This document shows, one piece after another, positions 6,443-13,672 of a stretch of DNA of 14,218 nt. The first letter of the stretch is position 1. Each line of letters starts with the position of its first letter. A program made the position numbers and the translations under genes. The notes beneath the pieces are model-generated. The model did not search any database. It worked only from the letters and a program-made list of their open reading frames with translations, and had not been told where the DNA came from. This DNA comes from Burkholderiales bacterium UBA2647 (lineage in GTDB: Bacteria; Pseudomonadota; Gammaproteobacteria; Burkholderiales; Burkholderiaceae_E), in assembly GCA_002359635.1 (NCBI GenBank), contig DENJ01000027.1:1-14218 (forward strand), written 5' to 3'.

Positions 6443-9400
6443 GTGAGCGAGGCGCGATTTGTCACTTACAAGGCAGCTGATGGCTTCCCTGCCCGACGGC
6501 TTCTTGTCTTTGCGCCACATCCCGATGACGAGGTCTTTGGTTGCGGCGCTTCGCTTGCGCTCTCAGTGAGGTCTGGCGCAGAGGTGCAGGTCATTGTGGT
6601 GACTGACGGTCAACTCGGCGAACGCTACAGCAGCGGTGAGGGTTTATCGGGTCGACGTGAGTCTGAGAGTGAGCGTGCTGCCGAAATTCTGGGTTACACA
6701 AGGCCTCTTTTTTGGCGTTACCTAGATCGCAGCCTTCGATACGGTGACAACCTGATCAGGCGGGTGATGGATACGATTTCGTCGTTTCAACCCGATCTTG
6801 TTCTTGCTCCAGCCCTGAGCGAAGTCCACCCCGACCATAGGGCGCTTTCACAATCGGTTCTTAAGGCTGCTGAGCGTATTGCAATTGAGCAAAGTGCCTT
6901 GTCGGCGAAGCATTGGGAGACCGAGGGGTTTGATTTAGCTTTTTTTGAGGTCGGACAACCGCTAAGAGCGAATTGCCTCATCGATATAAGTTCGATGATC
7001 GATCTTAAAAGGCGTGCGATGCAGGTTTTCGAATCGCAGCTCAAAGAGCGTCCCTACGCCCGGTTGTTTGAGGCGCTAAACACCTACAGAACCTACACCT
7101 TGACCGAAAGTCAGACGCACGCCGAAGCATTTTATGTTGTTGAAAGAAACAAGCTATCGACAGGTGAGCACAATCTTTGGTTAGTGCTCGCCGCGCAAGA
7201 TACCCGAGTTGACGGGCTCGCGGGGCAGTCGGGACTTAGCATCAGCTTGATTGCGCCAAGCTGTTCGCCTGTCGAGGTGCTGCAATCTCTTGCCTGGCAG
7301 AGCTACGCAGCGATCGAGCGTATCGTCATTGGCGATGAGCGCTTGATCGAACCGAGCTTGCGGCCTTTTTTTACGCAACGTTCCGCTGAGGAGCAGGGTT
7401 GGAGCTTTGCTCAAACAATCAAAGCGAGCCAGGGTGAATGGCTGTTTTTTTGTAGCGGTCGCTATAGCTTGCCTTGGGGTCACTTGACGCAGCTCACAAA
7501 ATGTTTGTCCGAGCAAGCGTTCGATCGGCTACAGCTTTTTGGTTTGGTGCTGCCGGCTATGGCGTTTCCGCTCAGTGAGTCTATGCTGGTCCATCGAAGT
7601 CTAATTGCCAAGTTGACCGAGCATGCGGAAGCCGACCAGAGCCTTGAGATGCTGATTGGCGGTGAGTGGCCGGCACATTGTTTTGCAATTGCGTCTGAGG
7701 CAGAGCAAGAAGCCACGCAGCGGTTGACTCCGCAGGCTGGCCAGATTTCAGCGACTGTCGCTTCGCTTTACAGCGAGCGCATAGCGCACATGGAGCCGGC
7801 AAAGGACGATCTTGGACTTGTCGAGATTGAACGGTTATCGGAGCCTGGCAATCGACTCACTGCGCAGCTTGTGATTGCCTCGATGGAGCAGCAGCTTGGC
7901 GATCAAGCCCAAGCCATCGACTCACTGAGGCTTGAGGCAAAGGCTCTGCAATGGACCATCAATCATCGTACCAGGGAGGTTGACACGCTCACTTTGAGCG
8001 TTCAGGAAAAACAGCAAGAACTCGACGCGGTTCAATCCGATCTTGCCCAGCTCAGTGCGGCCCGTGATTTGCTCGAACGGGAGCTGAAGCAGTCGCAGGA
8101 AACCCGCGGGGCTCTGGAGGTTTGCCTTGAGCAGACGCAACAATCTGCCGCCTTGCTGCAAGGGCACGTTGATCAAAGTTATGCCTTTATTCGGCATCTG
8201 GAAAACGACATCGGTTTGCTCCGGCAGGACTTGCTTCGGTCCAACCAGGATCTTCAAAAGGTTCAAGCCGACGCAAGAGTGCAGTTTTCAATTGCACAAT
8301 CGCTAGCCGGTGAGCTTGACATGATTCGCCGAAGCAAGGCCTGGCGAGTGATTACTGCATACCGTCGACTTCGTTACGTTTTAAAGCACGGGTATCGCAG
8401 CAAGCCGCGCAACCGCGGTGCGCAGATTCCGCCACCCTCGGCGAACGCGGTATTGGGTCTTCGCTTAAGCGGCTGGCTTAGATCACATGTGTGGCCGCGT
8501 TTGCCGCAAGGACTTCGGGATGTTATTCGCTCGCATGCCCGGTTGCTATCGGGCCAGTTTTGGATGCCCGCCTCACCCGGCAATTTGCCAGCTTTGCGGG
8601 CGCTGAGCGCAGCGCGCAGCAAGTGGCTGCAAGGCCAAGCCACGAGCCTTGCTGCGTTGTCGGTCAGCGATCGATTGCAAGCCGGCGTTCTTAGACCTCA
8701 GCTCGACGTTCAAATGATTCTTTATGACTCTGCACGGTGGATGCCCGATTGGGTCGCTTCGCTTGCAGCGCAGGATGTATCGATTTCACAAATCAACGTC
8801 ATTGTGGTGGATCACAAGGCTGGTGACGGAAGCGCAGTTGCCTTTTGGAAGGCCATCGATGAGGCGCAAGAACGGCGGGGCGAGCGGTTTGCGAGTATCC
8901 AAGTGATTGCCCAGGAGAATCGCGGATTCGGTGCGGGTCACAACACGGCGCTCAGGGCAGGAGGCTCGCCCTGGGTGCTTGTTGCCAACCCCGATTTGAC
9001 TTTTGAGACCAAAAGTCTATCAACGGTCCTTGGCCTTGCACTGGCTGATGCGGATTCTGTTGCTTGTTGGGAGCTTCGGCAAAAGCCCTTTGAACACCCC
9101 AAGCACTATGATCCGGTGAGCGGTCTTAGCAATTGGTGCTCCCACGCTTGCATTTTGATTCGACGCACCGCAGTTGAGTCTATTGGCGGTTGGGATGAGC
9201 GCTTGTTTATGTACTGTGAAGACGTGGCGATGTCTTACCGCTTGCGTGAGGCCGGCTATTTTCTTCGCTACGTGCCGCAGGCGGTGGTTTGGCACCATAG
9301 CTATGGATTTCCGACTGAGGTTAAACGCGCGCAGTACATCGGTTCGGCGGTAGGGCAAATCTACTTGCGATTGCGCTTCGGTATGTCGCAGGACGCCTTG

Positions 9401-10489
9401 TTAGCCGGTGCGGTGATGGCGCATCGCTGGATCACTGCCCCCGCGAACTGGCGAAGCGAACTTGCAAAACGAGGCCTTGCCATGCTGATGCGCGGTGTAG
9501 CGCTCAGGCTCGAACGCCTCAGGTATCGCCCAGCGAATCCGGTTTTTTTCCCTTTCAGGGGATTGGACTTCGAGTTGCGGCGCGACGGTGCATTGCTCGC
9601 CGCGAGGCCGCTGAGCGACCTGCGTGGTGAAGACGGCGCCTCCTGGCCTATGGTAAGCGTGATCACGCGCACCTATGGTGGGGAGGACGGCAAGAAGCGG
9701 CTCGCCTTGCTCAAGCAGGCTGCAGCCTGCGTTGCTCAGCAAACCTGGCCCTCGATACAGTGGATCGTGGCCGAGGATGCTGCTTTAGTCGATACAGAAC
9801 AAAGCCATTCAGAAACAGCAACCGCCATGTTTTTGCGTGAGTTTGCAAGGCAGCATCCGGCCCTTGATGTGGTCTACCTGCCCTGCATGGCCGTTGGTCG
9901 ATCTGCCGCAGGCAATGCCGCTTTGTCAAAGGCTCGGGGCCATTGGATCGGGTTTTTGGACGACGATGACCTGCTTTACGCAGATCATGTCGAGACGCTG
10001 ATGCAGGCGGTCTTCGACGATGCATTAAAAAATAATGCACAGCACGCCCTGCCCGCGGTTGCGGTCTACGCTCGAGCCTTTGATGTCCCAAGCGACATCG
10101 GTGATCCTATTGAAGAAGATGAACCCTTCATGCACCCAGGCCACGACCGCTCCTTTGACCCTGAAGCCTTGCTGCTCTTCAACTACATGCCGATTCAGGC
10201 GGTACTTTTTCATCGTCGGCTCTACGAGGAGCGCGGCGGCTTTGATTCGGCACTCGACTATCTCGAAGACTGGAATCTGTGGGTGCGTTACGCGCAACAG
10301 CATCGCTTCGTTTTTGTCCCGAAAACCACATCTTTGTACCGGACGCCGCGTGCTCCAGCTGAAAAACAAAGGAGACAAAGCCTGCTTGATGAAGCTTACG
10401 AGCCGGTGCGAGAAAAAAATCACGCCTTGCTTCTTGCTCTTGCGCAGCCAGCAAATCATCAGCACGCAGTTGTGACGAAAGCGAATTGA
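6443..10489 (+). CDS. Multidomain PIG-L deacetylase / coiled-coil / tandem GT2 glycosyltransferase fusion
   Basis: A 1348-residue soluble protein with five recognisable parts, numbered from GTG 6443. (1) About 15-235 is a PIG-L/LmbE zinc de-N-acetylase: VFAPHPDDEVFGCG with HPDDE at 26-30 and VHPDH ending at 132 supply the metal ligands. (2) About 265-413 resembles a GT-A domain (SLIAPSCSPVEVL, then QGEWLFFCSGRYSLP) but has CSGR where a DxD motif is expected, so it is probably inactive. (3) About 475-633 is a Gln/Glu/Leu-rich coiled coil closing with RRSKAWRVITAYRRLR, a junction often seen before glycosyltransferase domains. (4) About 753-990 is a WbbL-like GT2 with NRGFGAGHNTAL (about 826-837), ANPDL (about 848-852) and YCEDVAMSYR. 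(5) About 1069-1300 is a second GT2 with SVITRTYGG, GFLDDDDLLYADH (DDDD at 1173-1176) and LEDWNLWVRY. No signal peptide or membrane span is visible. It probably removes an acetyl group from an amino sugar and adds two sugars, or polymerises. The specificity and the order of reactions are unknown. Confidence 0.85.
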   Translation: MSEARFVTYKAADGFPARRLLVFAPHPDDEVFGCGASLALSVRSGAEVQVIVVTDGQLGERYSSGEGLSGRRESESERAAEILGYTRPLFWRYLDRSLRYGDNLIRRVMDTISSFQPDLVLAPALSEVHPDHRALSQSVLKAAERIAIEQSALSAKHWETEGFDLAFFEVGQPLRANCLIDISSMIDLKRRAMQVFESQLKERPYARLFEALNTYRTYTLTESQTHAEAFYVVERNKLSTGEHNLWLVLAAQDTRVDGLAGQSGLSISLIAPSCSPVEVLQSLAWQSYAAIERIVIGDERLIEPSLRPFFTQRSAEEQGWSFAQTIKASQGEWLFFCSGRYSLPWGHLTQLTKCLSEQAFDRLQLFGLVLPAMAFPLSESMLVHRSLIAKLTEHAEADQSLEMLIGGEWPAHCFAIASEAEQEATQRLTPQAGQISATVASLYSERIAHMEPAKDDLGLVEIERLSEPGNRLTAQLVIASMEQQLGDQAQAIDSLRLEAKALQWTINHRTREVDTLTLSVQEKQQELDAVQSDLAQLSAARDLLERELKQSQETRGALEVCLEQTQQSAALLQGHVDQSYAFIRHLENDIGLLRQDLLRSNQDLQKVQADARVQFSIAQSLAGELDMIRRSKAWRVITAYRRLRYVLKHGYRSKPRNRGAQIPPPSANAVLGLRLSGWLRSHVWPRLPQGLRDVIRSHARLLSGQFWMPASPGNLPALRALSAARSKWLQGQATSLAALSVSDRLQAGVLRPQLDVQMILYDSARWMPDWVASLAAQDVSISQINVIVVDHKAGDGSAVAFWKAIDEAQERRGERFASIQVIAQENRGFGAGHNTALRAGGSPWVLVANPDLTFETKSLSTVLGLALADADSVACWELRQKPFEHPKHYDPVSGLSNWCSHACILIRRTAVESIGGWDERLFMYCEDVAMSYRLREAGYFLRYVPQAVVWHHSYGFPTEVKRAQYIGSAVGQIYLRLRFGMSQDALLAGAVMAHRWITAPANWRSELAKRGLAMLMRGVALRLERLRYRPANPVFFPFRGLDFELRRDGALLAARPLSDLRGEDGASWPMVSVITRTYGGEDGKKRLALLKQAAACVAQQTWPSIQWIVAEDAALVDTEQSHSETATAMFLREFARQHPALDVVYLPCMAVGRSAAGNAALSKARGHWIGFLDDDDLLYADHVETLMQAVFDDALKNNAQHALPAVAVYARAFDVPSDIGDPIEEDEPFMHPGHDRSFDPEALLLFNYMPIQAVLFHRRLYEERGGFDSALDYLEDWNLWVRYAQQHRFVFVPKTTSLYRTPRAPAEKQRRQSLLDEAYEPVREKNHALLLALAQPANHQHAVVTKAN

Positions 10490-10736
10490 GCTCTTGGGGT
10501 CCGATTTCTGGGTAAACATCGATTGCTCGGACACAGGCTGATTCATCGCGTAAACGCAAGCAGCATCATGCCCATGGAACATTTTTGGCATCGATTAAGC
10601 GATCCTGTGACCGATTGCACAAATTTGTTTTTTCGAAGCGCCTATGATTGGCAGTTGTCGAAAAGTTACCCTGAGAAGTTTGTGGTTCTTAGGGCGTCAA
10701 TTCAACAAGTTACCTGAGACCTTAGGCGCCGAACCC

Positions 10737-12047
10737 ATGCCGAAACGACTTTCGTTGTCAGCGTCCCGAGCATTCCGCTTTCGCCAGCAGATTCTCTCGC
10801 TAGCGGCTTGTGTGATCTGTGCTGTGGTGCTGTGGCTACCGAACGATGCTCTTGCCAGTATTGGACAAGTAACGCTTTCGATCGGCTTTTCCGAGTTGCA
10901 GTCAGCGTCCGGGGCAAAACGTCCTGTCACAAAGGGCGATGCCATCGAAGAAGGCGACACGGTGATCACGAGCGCAAACGGCCATGTGCACCTTCGATTC
11001 GTAGACGGGGGATTGGTGAGCGTGCGTCCGCTGTCGATTTTCGTGATCCAAGAGTTTAAGTACTCGCCTCAGAATCCTTCGGCGGCACTGATTCGGTTTT
11101 CATTGGCCACAGGCGAGATCCGTTCGGTGTCCGGAGCTGCAGCCAAAGCGGCCCCTGAACGCTTCCGATTAAACACCCCCATCGTTGCGATCGGCGTGCG
11201 CGGGACTGATTTCTTTACGCGTTCGAATGCTGAGCAAACGCTCGCGACGGTGAATTATGGTGCCATCGTGATGACGCCCTTTGATACAAATTGCAGACCC
11301 GACGCCTTAGTGGGTTGCGACGGTCAGCGGGCGCGCGTGCTGAGCGCCGACATGACCGGTCTTGCCTTGGTCTATCGCACGGGTACTTTTGATCCAGGTT
11401 ATCAATCACTTCCGAATCCGCTGCCCGGTCAGCGAGACAAGAATGACTCGAGTGCGAACCCCGCCCAAGACCCGTCAAAACAAAATGCTGAGCGTGCACT
11501 TGCCGCGCGTCAGGTTGCTACGGGTCCTGAGGATTTGGTCTCACCCTCCAAGCTTGTTTGGGGGCGCTGGGCCTCAACTCCACTCCCCGGTGACCAAATG
11601 TCTGTTGCATTCCGCGATGCAATGCTCGGCAATAAGGTCACGGTTGGCGACGGCTACTTCTTTCTTTTCAGGACGCCCGAGACGGTGAATCTCTTGCCCA
11701 GCCTTAAGACAAAGGCCGATTTCAATCTCACCGCGTCGGCAGCGTTTCACCGATTGTCATCGGGTGAGATTGCGGCAGCGTCAGTTGATTCCGGCCGTTT
11801 TTCGGTGGACTTTGCCCAACGTAGCTACGAGACGCAACTCAAGGTCAGTGCATCTGGCATTCCCAATCAGCTGATTGAATTTCGAGGGCTGATTGACCCT
11901 AGCACCGGTATTTTTCTCGGAAGCGGCAATAACGCCGACTCAAATCTTGCGGGCGCCTTATCCTTGGATGGCAAGCAGGCGGGCTACGCTTTTCGTGCCC
12001 CTGTTGGATCGGGTTCTTTGCAAGGCGCAACGCTCTGGGGAAGGTAG
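10737..12047 (+). CDS. Exported FecR-domain protein with C-terminal TbpB-like barrel segment
   Basis: A 436-residue protein from ATG 10737, chosen because it gives a basic N-region (MPKRLSLSASRAFRFRQQ), a hydrophobic core and a likely signal peptidase site after NDALA (residue 40). The frame is open to 10644, but the extra 31 residues would bury the signal peptide. SLAAC in the core resembles a lipobox but comes very early in it. The FecR domain spans about 65-180: GDAIEEGDTVITSANGHVHL, then NTPIVAIGVRGTDFF at 146-160. Two cysteines (186, 194) could form a disulfide. A polar linker (about 219-269) leads to VWGRWA and a C-terminal segment (about 327-436) of alternating strands and glycines, with GIFLGSGNNAD and GKQAGYAFRA, ending in GATLWGR, like small TbpB-type barrels. 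There is no transmembrane anti-sigma layout and no adjacent sigma factor, so classical iron signalling is unlikely. The role is unknown; it may be a secreted substrate of the next gene. Confidence 0.75.
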   Translation: MPKRLSLSASRAFRFRQQILSLAACVICAVVLWLPNDALASIGQVTLSIGFSELQSASGAKRPVTKGDAIEEGDTVITSANGHVHLRFVDGGLVSVRPLSIFVIQEFKYSPQNPSAALIRFSLATGEIRSVSGAAAKAAPERFRLNTPIVAIGVRGTDFFTRSNAEQTLATVNYGAIVMTPFDTNCRPDALVGCDGQRARVLSADMTGLALVYRTGTFDPGYQSLPNPLPGQRDKNDSSANPAQDPSKQNAERALAARQVATGPEDLVSPSKLVWGRWASTPLPGDQMSVAFRDAMLGNKVTVGDGYFFLFRTPETVNLLPSLKTKADFNLTASAAFHRLSSGEIAAASVDSGRFSVDFAQRSYETQLKVSASGIPNQLIEFRGLIDPSTGIFLGSGNNADSNLAGALSLDGKQAGYAFRAPVGSGSLQGATLWGR

Positions 12048-12074
12048 GCAGCCTCGTCGCCTCACAGCAGCATG

Positions 12075-12087
12075 CCCCGAAGCGGGG
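12075..12087 (+). other. Small GC hairpin between the FecR and TPR-barrel genes
   Basis: CCCCG-AAG-CGGGG can fold into a 5-bp stem with a 3-nt loop, 27 bp after the FecR stop and 19 bp before the next start. The following bases (TTCAATAAG) are not a T tract, so this is not a standard intrinsic terminator. It could attenuate translation or stabilise the upstream part of a two-gene message. It is short enough to be chance. Confidence 0.25.
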
Positions 12088-12106
12088 TTCAATAAGATGC
12101 TCCCGG

Positions 12107-13588
12107 ATGCAAACCTGCCACCGATCGTTAAACGTTTTGCTATGTTCCGCGCTGTTACTCGCTTCGTGGGGTTTAGCAGCGGCGGATGCGATGCCTTCGG
12201 ACGCGCTGCCGGCGAATGCGATGCCGGGTCGATCCGAATGCCCGCTGTCGGCATTTTTGCCTTCGAGGACGAAGCAACCGAGCGAGCTGCGGGCTGATCT
12301 GGAAAGACTGCGCACTCTTACCCAAGCCTGTGAAGAGCGCTACGATTTCTATGCGCAACTAGGTGCCTTATTGTTAGAACTGCAGCGCTTTCAAGAAGCC
12401 GTTGTCGCACTTGAAAAGGCGCTACTGATCAATCCAGAGCTTGCGGGAGCGCAACTTGACTATGCACAAGCGCTTGCTGCCCTCGGAAGAAGCGGTGAAG
12501 CGATCGACTTGCTCAATCAAGTAGCCAACCGGCCTGACATCGAAGAGTCATTAAAGGTCTGGCTCAGGGGTGAGATCGAATTAGCGGCCCAGCGCCAATC
12601 GTCATTTCTCGCGCAGCGTGAATCTGCGCCAAATGCTGAAGCGGCACCGCCGAGTTTGATGATGGGCGCGCGCCGTGCCGTGGAGCTATCGGGAGCCTTG
12701 CAAAGCGGTATCGGTAGGGAGAGCAATCTCAAGGGTTCAAGTCATGTGCGCGAGCTGACGCTTTTTCTTGTTAACGGTCCCGTTTTGGTACCACTCAATG
12801 AAAGCCAGTACCCTGTTGCAGGATTAACCCAGCGTTCCCTGGTCGCCCTGCAGGCCAATGCACGAGTGGGCGTAAGCGAGCTCCAACTTGGTGGCGTCGT
12901 GCAAACGAGGCGCGCACTCAATGAGCCTATTCCCTCACAACAGTTTTCAAGGCTGGAGGTGCAATTCGCCTACCCGATACGCAGCCATCGCGTCTATTTT
13001 GGCGTTTCACAGCAAGACCTCGAGCAGGGCAGTCTTTACGCTGCGAAGGAGCAAAAGTACGCAATTACTTATCTTTTCGATAAACATCGAAGCGGCTGTC
13101 AGCCTCAACTTGGCCTTGCTCGCGCAGAACTGAGGTACCCATTGACGCCGGTGATGGACGGTATTCACAGCGTCCTACGAGCCGAGGCAAGCTGCTCGCT
13201 GCTCGGCGAGCTGCGGTTGGGTACAAGTTTTGGTTTCGACGATCCAAAACGACAAGAACGCCCTGGGGGGTCTCGGCGAAGCGGGGATCTCTACATAAGA
13301 CACCTCGCACCGATCCAAGCAACACCGTCACAGGAATCGGTGAAGGCAATTACCTGGCTGCGCGCTGCCCGCAGCCTTGAGCGAAGCATCTTTAGTGAAT
13401 TGCTCATTCAATCTCCTGCGGATACCCGAAGGCTTGATGCAGGCTTCGGGGTTTCATGGCCCTTTCGAAAACACTGGGAACTCAACGCTGAGTTCGAATC
13501 AAATTCACAGCAGAGTACAAATCCTTTGTTGAACTTGAAGAATCGAAGTGTTTATCTTGTCTTGCGCTGGCAGTTCGCCTCACGGTAA
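12107..13588 (+). CDS. TPR plus outer-membrane beta-barrel protein, Slam/DUF560-like
   Basis: A 493-residue exported protein. A signal peptide (LNVLLCSALLLASWGLAAADA) is cleaved near residue 26-28, followed by a short MP-rich repeat and Cys45/Cys75, which may pair. About 78-145 holds two TPR-like helix pairs (YDFYAQLGALLLELQRFQEA; LDYAQALAALGRSGEAIDLL). From about 193 to the end the sequence alternates polar and hydrophobic residues as in a beta barrel: SGALQSGIGRESNLKG, repeated strand-like stretches, and a final strand VYLVLRWQF close to the C-terminus. An N-terminal TPR followed by a barrel of about 300 residues is the architecture of surface lipoprotein assembly modifiers (Slam, DUF560), though generic TPR-porins such as PgaA-type proteins are also possible. 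It lies 59 bp after the FecR gene, so a two-gene unit is likely. The ATG at 12107 has a weak ribosome site; no earlier in-frame start is available. Function is inferred from architecture only. Confidence 0.7.
   Translation: MQTCHRSLNVLLCSALLLASWGLAAADAMPSDALPANAMPGRSECPLSAFLPSRTKQPSELRADLERLRTLTQACEERYDFYAQLGALLLELQRFQEAVVALEKALLINPELAGAQLDYAQALAALGRSGEAIDLLNQVANRPDIEESLKVWLRGEIELAAQRQSSFLAQRESAPNAEAAPPSLMMGARRAVELSGALQSGIGRESNLKGSSHVRELTLFLVNGPVLVPLNESQYPVAGLTQRSLVALQANARVGVSELQLGGVVQTRRALNEPIPSQQFSRLEVQFAYPIRSHRVYFGVSQQDLEQGSLYAAKEQKYAITYLFDKHRSGCQPQLGLARAELRYPLTPVMDGIHSVLRAEASCSLLGELRLGTSFGFDDPKRQERPGGSRRSGDLYIRHLAPIQATPSQESVKAITWLRAARSLERSIFSELLIQSPADTRRLDAGFGVSWPFRKHWELNAEFESNSQQSTNPLLNLKNRSVYLVLRWQFASR
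12185..12229 (+). repeat. Three copies of a 15-bp tandem repeat after the signal peptide
   Basis: GATGCGATGCCTTCG, GACGCGCTGCCGGCG and AATGCGATGCCGGGT are consecutive 15-nt units encoding DAMPS, DALPA and NAMPG. Copies differ at a few positions. The tract lies at the start of the mature TPR-barrel protein and, being a multiple of three, can gain or lose units without shifting frame. It probably forms a flexible linker. Confidence 0.6.
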
Positions 13589-13672
13589 TCCGCTCTGCGA
13601 ACTCGGTCAAAAGCCATAGTCATCAATCAGCAGCCGGGGCGTTTCAGGCATGAGACAGGTGGAAGCGAAGCC

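Noticed and set aside
10025..10591. 188-codon minus-strand open frame over the end of the fusion gene
   Set aside because: It overlaps the second GT2 domain antisense and shows no recognisable domain or signal sequence.
10490..10736. 247-bp gap before the FecR gene, with TTGCAC (10615-10620) and TATGAT (10643-10648) as a possible promoter, and short open frames
   Set aside because: The two hexamers are 22 bp apart, too far for a usual sigma-70 promoter. The short frames have no recognisable protein features. No hairpin with a T tract was found after 10489.
10737..12047. Reading the FecR protein as the anti-sigma regulator of an iron-uptake system
   Set aside because: There is a cleavable-looking signal peptide instead of a cytoplasmic anti-sigma region with an internal membrane span, and no sigma factor or TonB receptor gene lies next to it.
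13589..13672. Possible bidirectional terminator between the convergent TPR-barrel and RTX-type genes
   Set aside because: No stem longer than a few base pairs and no T tract could be found in the 84 bp.
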